From an uncultured Spirochaetaceae bacterium (GTDB lineage Bacteria > Spirochaetota > Spirochaetia > Sphaerochaetales > Sphaerochaetaceae): 64,000 bases of DNA. Below the pieces are notes generated by a model, which was not told the DNA's origin, searched no databases, and saw only the letters and a list, made by a program, of their open reading frames with translations. The stretch is taken from NCBI GenBank assembly GCA_944389025.1, contig CALXKU010000002.1, positions 101,445-165,444 on the forward strand. Reading direction: 5' to 3'. Each line of letters starts with the position of its first letter. The stretch's first letter is position 1. The position numbers were made by a program, and so were the translations under genes. Positions 15,492-24,784 of the stretch are shown one piece after another.

Positions 15492-17732
15492 ATGATAGAA
15501 ATAAACGATGGAAGGATGATTCACCTGAAAGGAAAGAACACGAGTTACGTTTTCAGGATCACGGATACGGACCACCTTGAGCATATTTATTACGGAAAGA
15601 GGCTTGAGCATGCACAGGAAGATGGACGTGCGATCATCGATAAAGACCGTTCAAGGGCCGGACTTTCGATAGCTTTGGATAGCAATCACCCTACTCTGGA
15701 TCTTAATAACATGGCACTCGAGGCCTCTTTCGAGGGAAAAGGAGATTTCAAATCACCACTTGTAAAAATCGAAGGGAGAAAAACCCTGGATTTAAGATAT
15801 TCAGGCCATAGACTCTACCCTGGCATTAAGCGTTACAGAAGCGCAAGCCTCCCTATGGCGGTTGCTGAGGAGGAGAATGCGGAGACGGTTGAAATCCTCC
15901 TTAAGGATGAGGAGCAGAAAATCTCTGTGATTCTCTGTTACACGCTATTCAAAGACTGGGACATAATAAGCCGTAAAACGATTGTCAGAAATGATGGTAA
16001 AGAAGAGATCGTAATAGGAAAATGCGCATCAATGCAGCTTGACCTTTACGGCTCATCATTCAGCCTTACATCGCTCGGAGGAGCGTGGCTCAGGGAGCTT
16101 GAGGTAAAAAAGCAGAGTCTCTGTTCAGGAACTCTCTCCCTCTCATCAAGAAACATGAGCACAGGTTTTGAGACGAACAGTGCGTTCGCCATTGAGGATG
16201 AAAGAGGTGGCTGCCTCATTTCCGCACTGGTATACTCATCATCATTCTCAACCACATTCGAGATGGGAGAGCAGTCAAGACTCCATATCGTAAGCGGAAT
16301 AAACAGCGAGAATTTCAAATGGTCCCTCAACCCGGAAGAGGAGTTTGAAAGCCCTGAAAGTATCATGTGCTTCTCAGAGAAAGGGTTAGCTGACGCTTCA
16401 CTGCGCTTCAGAAAAGGAATTGAGAAGGTGATAATGAGAGGCCCTTGGAAGGAACGTCTCCGCCCTCTCATGCTCTCAACAAGGGATATCATGGGCCTTG
16501 ATGTAAGCGAGAGCAGAATATACGAGCTTTCAGCTGCGGCAAAGGCAATAGGTTTTGAAGGCATAATCGTGGACGATGGCTGGTTCGGGGTAAGGAGGGA
16601 AAGAAACACGAGCCTCGGAGACTGGTATGTCAACTCCCTTAAATTCCCCAGCGGACTGAAAATGGTTGCAAGCAACATACACCGCGAAGGCCTTCTTTTC
16701 GGTCTCTATTTCGATATCGAGACGGTAAGCAGGAACAGCAATCTTTTCGAGAGTAAGCCTGAGTGGGCCGTACGTGATAAGAAAGTGAAGACATACAGTT
16801 CGAATGAGGAAGACTACCTTCTTGATTTCACGCTTGCTGAGGTTCAGGAGTGGGCGACAGACACGATTTCAGAAATCATAGAGACTGCGAAACTCGATTA
16901 TCTGAGATATGAGAAGACAAGACTGCCTTCCGAAATCTGCTCATCATACCCTGATGAATTTGAACATCGCTATATCATGGGGGTCTACAGCGTACTGAAC
17001 TCGATATCACGCAAATACCCCAACCTTCTTATCGAAACCAGCTTCTCCGGCGGTGGCAGATTTGACCTCGGGATGCTCAGCTATTCCTCGCTGATGAGAA
17101 TCACGGATAACACGGACCCGATATCGAGGATCAAATCGGTAGAAGGTGCAGGCCTTTTCTATCCTCAGAAAGCGGGGCTCGTTACAATCTCTTCATCCCC
17201 TGATAAAGGTACTGGCAAACAGATAGATATCGAGACAAGATTCAATGCATCCCTATTCACCCCTGTCGAGTATTCTCTGGACCTGACAGTACTCATGCCC
17301 CATGAGGCGCTTGCAATCAGTAAAGAGATTGAATTCTACAAGCACTACAGGCATGTTTTGCAATTTGGGAATATAATAAGAGAAGAGAGCGGAGAAAGGG
17401 TGATCTGGTCCGCCTCGGACGATGACGCCTCAACAATCATCATTCTCTACCTTATAAAAGAATTTCCTCTCAACAGAGCGAAGGAAAGGATTTTCGTACG
17501 CCAGGCAAATGAGAACTATAAATACAGGATATATTCCCGCACCCATGTTCAGAGGGAGGATGAGGCCCTCACATCCCCCATGGAGATAGAGAGCTACGAG
17601 GCTTGGGGAGACTCTATAAAATGGGCTGGAATAGCACTTACAGACAGAAGCGGTGGTTACTTTGGATACCAGGAAGACATGAGGAAGCTGAAAGATAACA
17701 GCTCCAGACTTTATATCATAAGGAAGATCTGA
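15492..17732 (+). CDS. GH36 alpha-galactosidase homologue with altered nucleophile motif
   Basis: A 746-residue protein with the GH36 architecture: an N-terminal beta-sandwich (about 1-320), a (beta/alpha)8 barrel and a C-terminal beta domain. Barrel motifs are recognisable: VDDGWFG, GDWYVNSLKFPSGL, FSGGGRFDLGMLSY and the acid/base region ITDNTDPISR (D539). The nucleophile motif, KWDMNR in typical GH36 enzymes, reads RYEKTR, putting Glu474 where Asp is expected. Activity and specificity are therefore uncertain. AGAGG lies 7 nt before the ATG. The stop overlaps the gpsA start (TGATG). Confidence 0.82.
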   Translation: MIEINDGRMIHLKGKNTSYVFRITDTDHLEHIYYGKRLEHAQEDGRAIIDKDRSRAGLSIALDSNHPTLDLNNMALEASFEGKGDFKSPLVKIEGRKTLDLRYSGHRLYPGIKRYRSASLPMAVAEEENAETVEILLKDEEQKISVILCYTLFKDWDIISRKTIVRNDGKEEIVIGKCASMQLDLYGSSFSLTSLGGAWLRELEVKKQSLCSGTLSLSSRNMSTGFETNSAFAIEDERGGCLISALVYSSSFSTTFEMGEQSRLHIVSGINSENFKWSLNPEEEFESPESIMCFSEKGLADASLRFRKGIEKVIMRGPWKERLRPLMLSTRDIMGLDVSESRIYELSAAAKAIGFEGIIVDDGWFGVRRERNTSLGDWYVNSLKFPSGLKMVASNIHREGLLFGLYFDIETVSRNSNLFESKPEWAVRDKKVKTYSSNEEDYLLDFTLAEVQEWATDTISEIIETAKLDYLRYEKTRLPSEICSSYPDEFEHRYIMGVYSVLNSISRKYPNLLIETSFSGGGRFDLGMLSYSSLMRITDNTDPISRIKSVEGAGLFYPQKAGLVTISSSPDKGTGKQIDIETRFNASLFTPVEYSLDLTVLMPHEALAISKEIEFYKHYRHVLQFGNIIREESGERVIWSASDDDASTIIILYLIKEFPLNRAKERIFVRQANENYKYRIYSRTHVQREDEALTSPMEIESYEAWGDSIKWAGIALTDRSGGYFGYQEDMRKLKDNSSRLYIIRKI

Positions 17733-18688
17733 TGGCTAAGATAGTAATAGCAGGAGCAGGAACGTTCGGTACAAGCGTTTCCGAACGCCTGGCATGGAAC
17801 AGGAATAACAAGGTATGCCTTCATACAATCGAGGGTGATGTCGCTAAAGAGATCAATGAGGATCACAAGAACTCAAAGTACTTCCCTACACGGTTCATAA
17901 ACAAAAGCATAGAGGCCTCCGTGTCATACGATGTGTTCGAGGATGCGGATGTCATCATGCTCGTAATACCGTCAAAAGCGATAGTAAGTTTCTCACTCGA
18001 GATGAAAAGGCATACGAAAAAGAATCCACTCGTTGTGAATCTTGCGAAAGGAATGAGCGATGACGGGGCGTTCATAACGGAGAAAATCCCGTTTGAGCGC
18101 ACTGCGAGCATGAAGGGCCCCTCGTTCGCAATCGAGACTCTCAACGGCTTTCCAACGGCATTCACGTTCGGAGGGAAGAGAAGCGATTACGAATACTTCA
18201 AGAAGGAGGTTATCGCGTATACGGGTTTCTCGCTGGATTACAGCAGCGATGTGAGAGCGGTAGAGCTGAACAGTATTCTTAAAAACATGTATGCGATCGC
18301 CATCGGACTCGTCTCAGGACGCTACAACAGCCCTAACGTAGACTTCCTTGTATACACCAAGGCTGTCAACGAGATGAGGGGACTGCTCAATCTCTTCTCA
18401 TGTGACGAGGAGACCATCTTCCGATATTGCGGTATCGGGGATCTCGGACTGACCAGCCTTAACGACCTCTCAAGAAACAGGACATTCGGAATGCTCATTG
18501 GAAAAGGATTCTCGTACGATGAGAAGTCAGGAGCGACCGTAATTGAGGGAAAGCGCACAATAAGACTCATAGGAGATATTGTCACAGAGAAAAAGAGGGA
18601 AAATGATTTTCCTCTCGTAATGTCACTCTACCGTCTGATGTATCAGGGAAGCAGCCTTAACGATTATATCACAGACGCATTGAGCTAA
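17732..18688 (+). CDS. gpsA: Glycerol-3-phosphate dehydrogenase [NAD(P)+], divergent
   Basis: A 318-residue GpsA homologue that would reduce dihydroxyacetone phosphate to sn-glycerol-3-phosphate for phospholipid synthesis. The dinucleotide motif is GAGTFGTS, the catalytic-lysine region is ELNSILKNMYAIAIG, and the family signature appears as GIGDLGLTSLNDLSRNR. The sequence is more diverged than most GpsA proteins, so a related 2-hydroxyacid or opine-type substrate is possible. It overlaps the GH36 stop (TGATG), so the two are co-transcribed. Confidence 0.8.
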   Translation: MAKIVIAGAGTFGTSVSERLAWNRNNKVCLHTIEGDVAKEINEDHKNSKYFPTRFINKSIEASVSYDVFEDADVIMLVIPSKAIVSFSLEMKRHTKKNPLVVNLAKGMSDDGAFITEKIPFERTASMKGPSFAIETLNGFPTAFTFGGKRSDYEYFKKEVIAYTGFSLDYSSDVRAVELNSILKNMYAIAIGLVSGRYNSPNVDFLVYTKAVNEMRGLLNLFSCDEETIFRYCGIGDLGLTSLNDLSRNRTFGMLIGKGFSYDEKSGATVIEGKRTIRLIGDIVTEKKRENDFPLVMSLYRLMYQGSSLNDYITDALS

Positions 18689-18734
18689 TTCTTTTCTGAA
18701 ACCGAATGAAATAACATCAACGTCCGCGATAACT

Positions 18735-18991
18735 ACATTCCCCGGGTCCAGAAATCTGGGCAGGCTGCAATCAATCAGCCGATGGGTGGAGTGCCACAGG
18801 CAGACCGGAAACGGAGCCTGTGGATACTCCGGAAAGCCCTTCGGTGCTACTAAACCAATAATCATGACATCCACAGCGCCATACATCGCATGAAGGACAA
18901 AGACTCCAAGAATCGGGAACATGAAACGCGTAAGTTTTGAAAATATGCTGTCAGATGTAAAATCCGATCTGTTTTCCATGCTACTCTTCAT
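18735..18991 (-). pseudogene. MATE transporter remnant, N-terminal piece
   Basis: A minus-strand frame starting at 18991 gives the first 45 or so residues of a MATE exporter: FSKLTRFMFPILGVFVLHAM then YGAVDVMIIGLVA. The frame then loses homology, but a shift to another frame restores TEGLSGVSTGS, the next conserved MATE segment, before a stop. Only about 75 codons survive of some 450. This is a decayed gene between gpsA and a lipoprotein gene, distinct from the intact MATE gene at 6639-7997. Confidence 0.6.
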
Positions 18992-19077
18992 GACATCAGA
19001 GTAATTATGTCCATCATCAGAATAATCTTGGAAAAAGAGGAAAATCATATTAATATTTTTACCTAGAGAGTTGTATT

Positions 19078-19641
19078 ATGCGAAAACTTATACCATTAGC
19101 CTTCTTAATTCTCATTCTAACAGGGTGCATACCCTATCCCCTTTCCCTGATGTACGGAGAGAGAAGGCACAGCGGACTTATTGAGGGCAGCTATGAGTAC
19201 ACGGCTTTGGGAGGAAGAACTCTCTACAGCCTCACGATTATCGGTGAGCATGAAGAGCATGACGGAGCAGATGCGATACTCAGGATCTACACCAAACAGA
19301 TTGGAGAATATCATCTTGAAGAGACGGTATATGGCAACTACAGCCATAGCCACATAGCAAAAGGAAAAGAGAACAGTCATGGCAAGTTCGAAAGTTTCCA
19401 CGTTGATGAACTAGTCTTCGAAAAATCATCTGCCCTGAATTTCAATGGAAGGGTCAGCGTCCATCTCAGGAACGGATACGGAATAAAAGATGGGGAATAC
19501 GGGTATGGGGAGAACCTCTACCCGAGGCTAGGCACAAGCCTTTACCTCAAACCTGTCGACGACTGGGATAATAATGAAACAAGGCCCGGCTATCCAACCG
19601 GACCCTGGTATTATGTAAGTAAAAAGACCGTCCTACCTTAA
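19078..19641 (+). CDS. Putative lipoprotein
   Basis: A 187-residue protein with a short signal peptide and the lipobox LILTGC (Cys17). The mature part is hydrophilic and Tyr/Gly/His rich, with no family I recognise. AGAGAG 7 nt before the ATG may serve as the ribosome-binding site. The last 9 bp overlap the convergent SIMPL gene. Probably anchored in the inner or outer membrane facing the periplasm. Confidence 0.6.
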   Translation: MRKLIPLAFLILILTGCIPYPLSLMYGERRHSGLIEGSYEYTALGGRTLYSLTIIGEHEEHDGADAILRIYTKQIGEYHLEETVYGNYSHSHIAKGKENSHGKFESFHVDELVFEKSSALNFNGRVSVHLRNGYGIKDGEYGYGENLYPRLGTSLYLKPVDDWDNNETRPGYPTGPWYYVSKKTVLP

Positions 19642-20337
19642 TTCTACGATGATTGAGACTGAATCCGAGCAGCTAAGGTCATAGCTGTAGAATGTCGTCT
19701 TATATGCGGCATCGGATGAAGCGGCAAAAGATGCGGCCTCAAGGCGTAGCACCCCGTTTGAGTAACTAGGAGCGCTGTTATCGGAAATCGAAATCACATT
19801 CCCAAGTTCCCGTCCAATGGCAGAGGCGTAGGTTGCGGCCTTGCCTATGGCATCTGTCAGGGCAAGACGTCTTGCCTCCGCGATTTCCGCACTCTTATCG
19901 CTCTTATCGAGGGTTATGGACGATATTGATATCCCGTTGATTTTGGCAAGGTCTTCGACAATGGGACCTATCACGGAAATGTCGCTAAGACTCACATCTA
20001 TGCTCTGATAGCCCCTCTGCCCCGTAAGGACTTTCTGATTATCCACATATCTATACTCCGGACTTAAAGACAGATAGTTCGTCCTGATATCCTCATCACT
20101 TATCCCATATCTGTCCTTGAGGACACTCACAGCCTCCGTTATTATCGCATCGGTGGCTTCTCTCGCCTCATCGGTCGTTTCCCTCACAGCCTCCGCAGAT
20201 ACGGTAAATGATGCATTATCGGGATGCATGTAGACGGTGGATGAGCCACTTACGCTTATTGTTGCACTCTCAGCATCCATCGTCGAACAGGATGCAAGAA
20301 AGACTACGGACAATAGCAGAATCAATAACTTCCTCAT
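19633..20337 (-). CDS. SIMPL-domain (DUF541) lipoprotein
   Basis: A 234-residue protein with signal peptide and lipobox FLASC. The body matches SIMPL/YggE-type proteins: ISVSGSSTVYMHPDNASFTVSAE at the N-terminus, alternating helix-strand, and GYQSIDVSLSDISVIGPIVEDL in the middle. YggE-like proteins are periplasmic and linked to oxidative-stress tolerance, but the molecular role is unknown. A GGAGG ribosome-binding site precedes the ATG. Confidence 0.82.
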   Translation of the reverse strand: MRKLLILLLSVVFLASCSTMDAESATISVSGSSTVYMHPDNASFTVSAEAVRETTDEAREATDAIITEAVSVLKDRYGISDEDIRTNYLSLSPEYRYVDNQKVLTGQRGYQSIDVSLSDISVIGPIVEDLAKINGISISSITLDKSDKSAEIAEARRLALTDAIGKAATYASAIGRELGNVISISDNSAPSYSNGVLRLEAASFAASSDAAYKTTFYSYDLSCSDSVSIIVELR

Positions 20338-20447
20338 AAAATCCTCCAGAGATGGAGATTATCTTTCTCCAAGAATTAATTATAGAATACCAGGGCTCCA
20401 GCAACATTATATTCCCGCTGTAGAAATCTGTTGAATCCAAGGGAATA

Positions 20448-21071
20448 TCATGAAGATACGGTCAAGACCTCCCTGAGATACGGATGCTTCTCCGCATAGC
20501 GCAGGAAGTAGCCGAGGGCCATCATCATCGTACCGTTATCAAAAATACCCGTTCCCATCTTCTCCACAGCCTCGCTTACGGGCAGAGAAAAGACATCTAT
20601 CTCCTCGTTCTCATCCAGATCCTGTCCTGCTATGAGTTCAAGATCCTCGGCAAGGTAGAAATTCTGCCTGTTATCCATGAATGCGGCATTCGGACACACA
20701 TCTCCAAGTTTCGTAATCCTTCCCCGAAGTCCTGTCTCCTCCAGCAGTTCACGCTGAGCAGCATGAAGGCTATCCTCCCCCTCATCCACAAGACCGCCGG
20801 GGAATTCCCATGTTACACTTGAGTTTCCATGCCTGAACTGCTGCTCCATTATGAAGCGGGGAACACCCTCCTCATCCCTGAACCATGGTATGACGACGAT
20901 CCAGTCGGTCGTATGAAGCTGTATGAATGAGGCTTTCTTACTGCCATCGCGGCTTTCACGTTCGACTTTCATGACATCGAAAATCGGGGTATGGCGCTCA
21001 AGGCTCTTTTCCCCCGTTTTCCAGATAAGCTCCTCGCTTTGGCGGGGAGCCTTGAAAAGATTCTTATCCAT
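20448..21071 (-). CDS. NUDIX hydrolase, ADP-ribose pyrophosphatase type
   Basis: A 207-residue NUDIX protein. The complete Nudix box runs from GGLVDEGEDSLH to AAQRELLEETGL with the REXXEE core, near residues 105-130. The conserved upstream WEFPGG and the long N-terminal beta extension are as in ADP-ribose/NDP-sugar pyrophosphatases. The start at 21071 is chosen because AAGGAAG lies 4 nt upstream; a longer frame to 21179 runs inside the mrp gene. It overlaps the end of mrp by 8 bp and is likely co-transcribed with it. Confidence 0.88.
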   Translation of the reverse strand: MDKNLFKAPRQSEELIWKTGEKSLERHTPIFDVMKVERESRDGSKKASFIQLHTTDWIVVIPWFRDEEGVPRFIMEQQFRHGNSSVTWEFPGGLVDEGEDSLHAAQRELLEETGLRGRITKLGDVCPNAAFMDNRQNFYLAEDLELIAGQDLDENEEIDVFSLPVSEAVEKMGTGIFDNGTMMMALGYFLRYAEKHPYLREVLTVSS

Positions 21072-22002
21072 TTTTCTTCCTTGAAGGGCAGTTTGACGTA
21101 CATGTGGCACATGCGCTTGGCTTGCATGACGGAGTTCCGAGGAAGGACGTATCACGGCTTGTAGAGCACGCAGTACCATTGTTTATCTCATTAGCTATCT
21201 CCTTGAGAGCCTCACGGGATGGACGGCTGGCACCGGAATGGGACCAGTCCTTTCCCTCATCCTCTGCGATTCTGAGATCGATTTCCATCGGTACCTCACC
21301 GAGGAACGGCACGTGCATATCCTGGCACATCCTCTTTCCCCCTCCTTTGCCGAAGATCGGAATCTCCGTCTTGCAGTTGGGACAGATAAGACCGCTCATG
21401 TTCTCAATAACACCAATAATCGCAACTCCGAGTTTCCTTGAGAAATTCACACTACGTCTGGCATCAAGGATTGCGACATCCTGAGGTGTCGTGACTATTA
21501 TCGTTCCTGTAAGCTCAGGAATCGACTGGCATACAGTAAGCTGCTCATCTCCAGTTCCTGGAGGAGTATCGATCAGAAGATAGTCAAGCTCTCCCCACTC
21601 CACATCGGCAAGGAACTGCCTGATAGCACCCATCTTCATGCTCCCTCTCCAAATGACAGGGGCATCGGGATCCTCAAGGGCAAAAGAGAGGGAGATTACT
21701 GAAAGATTATCCCTGACCTTAACCGGCAGAAATGATACCCCATCCTCGCTAGAGAGGCTCTCGCCCTCAACACCGAACATCTTCGCGACATTCGGTCCGT
21801 GCAGGTCCGTATCCAGGACTCCTACCCTGCAGCCCATGTCGGCAAGCTCATTGGCAAGATTGACCGTTACAGTCGTCTTACCAACACCACCTTTGCCGCT
21901 CATGACCATTATCTTGCGTCCGATTTTATCCATGCGCTCACGGATGCGCTCATTCGTAAGCTCATATTCATCCTTAACCTGATCAGCCATTTTACTCTCC
22001 AT
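21064..22002 (-). CDS. mrp: Mrp/NBP35-type P-loop ATPase, Fe-S carrier
   Basis: A 312-residue cytoplasmic ATPase of the Mrp/ApbC family, which carry and transfer Fe-S clusters. The deviant Walker A GKGGVGKTT is near residue 40. IDTPPGTGDEQL is the Walker B region, and CPNC is the cluster-binding pair near residue 205. An extra Cys-rich C-terminal tail (about residues 280-305, six Cys) could form a second metal site and is not in the core family. The ATG at 22002 has AGGTGGG about 9 nt upstream. Confidence 0.88.
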   Translation of the reverse strand: MESKMADQVKDEYELTNERIRERMDKIGRKIMVMSGKGGVGKTTVTVNLANELADMGCRVGVLDTDLHGPNVAKMFGVEGESLSSEDGVSFLPVKVRDNLSVISLSFALEDPDAPVIWRGSMKMGAIRQFLADVEWGELDYLLIDTPPGTGDEQLTVCQSIPELTGTIIVTTPQDVAILDARRSVNFSRKLGVAIIGVIENMSGLICPNCKTEIPIFGKGGGKRMCQDMHVPFLGEVPMEIDLRIAEDEGKDWSHSGASRPSREALKEIANEINNGTACSTSRDTSFLGTPSCKPSACATCTSNCPSRKKNG

Positions 22003-22328
22003 CGGTGTTTTTCCCACCTATCATAATCTAACTTCATGGAAAAGGAAAGGAAAGAGCCATTACGATATGAATAATAGCGGCTATTTTTACGAAAAAGTAC
22101 AGGAAACAAGTATCCTGCAAACAGTTCAGTTTTTCACCGATTTTCACATAAAAACACGATTTGAGAAATAAAAACACGATTTTGCTTTTCTTTTTTCAAC
22201 AAAGATTTATCTGCGGTAAGCAATATCAGATTCAAGAGGCATATTCTTGATGTAATTACTTGATGAAAGAATTGCTTTTAGGTAAGATTCAGACTTGAAT
22301 GACTTTAATTTAGCATTAGAGGAGATAA
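22003..22328. other. Divergent control region between mrp and oadG
   Basis: About 325 bp without a gene. It contains a 15-bp direct repeat (ATAAAAACACGATTT at 22148-22162 and 22168-22182) and, closer to oadG, a likely promoter. The repeats start 20 bp apart, so they fall on the same DNA face. Confidence 0.6.
22260..22288 (+). promoter_or_regulatory. Likely promoter of the oad operon
   Basis: TTGATG (22260-22265), 17 nt, TAAGAT (22283-22288). Expected start near 22295, giving a leader of about 34 nt ending in a GAGGAGA ribosome-binding site. Confidence 0.45.
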
Positions 22329-22616
22329 ATGATGTTACCATTGTTAACGAACTTGCCTCGAGAAACCCTGGTCCAGCAGATTAATGACGGATTAATCCTG
22401 CTTGTCCTTGGTATGGGAACGGTTTTCATTTTCCTTGTTCTGTTAATTTATGCGACAAAGATAATGAGTAAGATCTGTGCAAACATCTCACCTGCGGAAA
22501 CAACTGCGGCAAAGCCTGCACAGAAACCAGCGGCAACCACGGCCAAAGTAGTTGCCAAGAGCAATGATGCGGCAATCGCAGCAGCCATTGCAGCAGCCTA
22601 CGACAAAGAAAGATAA
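22329..22616 (+). CDS. oadG: Oxaloacetate decarboxylase gamma subunit
   Basis: A 95-residue small membrane subunit. One transmembrane helix (about 20-45, LILLVLGMGTVFIFLVLLIY) is followed by an Ala/Pro/Lys-rich linker and a charged C-terminus, as in OadG. It would anchor and stabilise the alpha-beta complex of the Na+-pumping decarboxylase. GAGGAGA precedes the ATG. It is first in the oadG-oadA-oadB operon, 11 bp before oadA. Confidence 0.88.
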   Translation: MMLPLLTNLPRETLVQQINDGLILLVLGMGTVFIFLVLLIYATKIMSKICANISPAETTAAKPAQKPAATTAKVVAKSNDAAIAAAIAAAYDKER

Positions 22617-22627
22617 GGGAGAATCAG

Positions 22628-24772
22628 ATGAGCAAGAAAAAAATCAATTTTATGTGTACAGCATTCCGTGACGGTTTCCAGTCCGTATACGGAGCACGTG
22701 TTTTCACAAAGGATTTCATGCCTGCAGTAGCAGCAGCAAAGGAAGCGGGAATCAACCACTTCGAAGCTGGTGGCGGTGCAAGATTCCAGTCACTTTACTT
22801 CTACACGAACGAAGATGCGTTCGAGATGATGGATGAGTTCAGAAGGGTCGCAGGACCGGATGCAAACCTCCAGACACTTGCAAGAGGAGTTAACATTGTA
22901 GGTCTTGACAGCCAGCCACGCGACATGATCAAGCTCCATGCAGAGCTTTTCAAGAAGCATGGAATGACCACAATCAGGAACTTCGACGCACTCAATGATG
23001 TGAACAACCTCATCGACAGCGGAAAATACATCCATGAAGCAGGTCTCAAGCATGAGGTCACAGTTACGATGATGAGCCTTCCAGAAGGTGTCACAGGAGC
23101 TCATGACCCAGATTTCTACGAGAAGATTCTCCGCCAGATTCTTGATGCGGGCATTCCATATGACAGCGTATGTTTCAAGGATGCATCCGGTACATCAACT
23201 CCTCATAACGTATATGAGACAATAAAGAGGGCGAGAAAGCTCCTCGGACCAAACGTAAAGATCGTATTCCACTCTCATGAGACAGCAGGAGTATCAATCC
23301 AGCAGTACATGTCTGCAATCGAGGCAGGTGCTGACCAGGTAGACCTCTCAATGAGTCCATGCTCAGGCGGAACATGCCAGCCGGACATCATCACGATGTG
23401 GCACGCTCTCAGGGGAACCGATTACACTCTCGATATCGATGTGAACAAGGTTCGCAATGCAGAAAAGGTATTCGAAGAGTGCATGAAGGACTACTTCCTC
23501 CCACCAGAAGCAACAATGGTAAATCCAGAGATTCCATTCTTCCCACTTCCAGGTGGAGCTCTTACAGCTAACACCCAGATGCTCAGGGACAACGGACTCA
23601 TGGACAAGTATCCTCAGATTGTTGAGGCAATGGGAGAGACTGTTGCTAAGGGTGGCTTCGGAACATCCGTTACACCGGTAAGCCAGTTCTATTTCCAGCA
23701 GGCATTCAACAACGTCATGTTCGGACCTTGGAAGAAGTTCGCAGAGGGATACGGCAAGATGGTTCTCGGTTACTTCGGAAAGACTCCTGTTGCTCCGGAT
23801 CCGGAAGTTGTCAAGCTTGCAGCAGCTCAGCTCAAGCTCGAGCCTACAACAGAGAAGTGCGTAGATATCAACGACAGGGATCCGAAGAAAGGCAGAGCGG
23901 CAGCAGAGGCAATGCTCAAGGAAGCGAACCTTCCTATCACAGACGAGAACGTGTTCATCGCAGCCGCATGTAAGGACAAGGGTATCCTCTACCTCACAGG
24001 TAAGGCTCATGTAAATGGCGTCAGAAAGGTAAGCGAGGAGCAGAAGAAGGAAGCTGCAGCACCTGCGGCTAAGAAGGGCAATGGAGAGTACACCGTCACA
24101 GTTAACGGCGCATCCTATGCTGTTAAGCTCGAGAAGGACAGCGCAACTGTCAATGGAGTGAAGTATCCTCTCTCAATCGCAGATGGAATCAAGGCAGCAC
24201 CAGCTGCAGCTCAGGCAGCAGCTCCTCAGGTTCAGACTGTCGTTACAGGCAGCACTGATATCACAGCACCGATGCCAGGACTTGCTCTCCGCTTCGAAGT
24301 AAAGGAAGGAGATACGGTAAAGAAGAACGACATCCTCATGGTTATGGAAGCTATGAAGATGGAGAACGAGATTTATGCTCCATGCGACGGTGTAGTATCA
24401 AAGATCTGCGTAAAGCAGGGTGATCAGCTCCAGAGCGGAGATCTCCTAATGCAGATTGGAGGAACAGTTGTAGAAGCCGCCCCGGCACCAGCACCAGCAC
24501 CCGCACCAGAGCCTGTTCAGGAAGCACCTGCAGCACCAGTACAGAGCGGAGCAAAAGGAAGTGTTGAGGTTAACGCACCAATGCCAGGCCTTGCTCTCCG
24601 TTTTGCAGTAAAGGTTGGAGATCATGTTAATGAGAACGATCTTCTGATGGTTATGGAAGCTATGAAGATGGAGAATGAGATCTATGCTCCAGCATCCGGG
24701 ACCATCATGAGCATCGATGTCAACCAGGGGGATCAGCTCCAGAGCGGTGACCTCCTCATGACAATAGGTTAA
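22628..24772 (+). CDS. oadA: Oxaloacetate decarboxylase alpha subunit with two biotinyl domains
   Basis: A 714-residue biotin-dependent carboxyltransferase subunit. Residues 1-450 form the carboxyltransferase barrel: FRDGFQS, DALNDVNN, KDASGT with the likely carboxyl-accepting Lys region, HSHETAG and GGTCQPD. A linker follows with a short domain near 475-510. Two biotinyl domains then repeat, each with EAMKMENEIYAP; the biotin lysines are K577 and K680. Most family members carry one. Ala/Pro linkers separate the domains. With OadB and OadG it would decarboxylate oxaloacetate to pyruvate while exporting Na+. Confidence 0.9.
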   Translation: MSKKKINFMCTAFRDGFQSVYGARVFTKDFMPAVAAAKEAGINHFEAGGGARFQSLYFYTNEDAFEMMDEFRRVAGPDANLQTLARGVNIVGLDSQPRDMIKLHAELFKKHGMTTIRNFDALNDVNNLIDSGKYIHEAGLKHEVTVTMMSLPEGVTGAHDPDFYEKILRQILDAGIPYDSVCFKDASGTSTPHNVYETIKRARKLLGPNVKIVFHSHETAGVSIQQYMSAIEAGADQVDLSMSPCSGGTCQPDIITMWHALRGTDYTLDIDVNKVRNAEKVFEECMKDYFLPPEATMVNPEIPFFPLPGGALTANTQMLRDNGLMDKYPQIVEAMGETVAKGGFGTSVTPVSQFYFQQAFNNVMFGPWKKFAEGYGKMVLGYFGKTPVAPDPEVVKLAAAQLKLEPTTEKCVDINDRDPKKGRAAAEAMLKEANLPITDENVFIAAACKDKGILYLTGKAHVNGVRKVSEEQKKEAAAPAAKKGNGEYTVTVNGASYAVKLEKDSATVNGVKYPLSIADGIKAAPAAAQAAAPQVQTVVTGSTDITAPMPGLALRFEVKEGDTVKKNDILMVMEAMKMENEIYAPCDGVVSKICVKQGDQLQSGDLLMQIGGTVVEAAPAPAPAPAPEPVQEAPAAPVQSGAKGSVEVNAPMPGLALRFAVKVGDHVNENDLLMVMEAMKMENEIYAPASGTIMSIDVNQGDQLQSGDLLMTIG

Positions 24773-24784
24773 TAGGAGCAGATA

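Noticed and set aside
23363..24010. Long minus-strand frame inside oadA
   Set aside because: It lies opposite a fully conserved gene, has Cys/Leu-rich composition typical of a shadow frame, and no ribosome-binding site.
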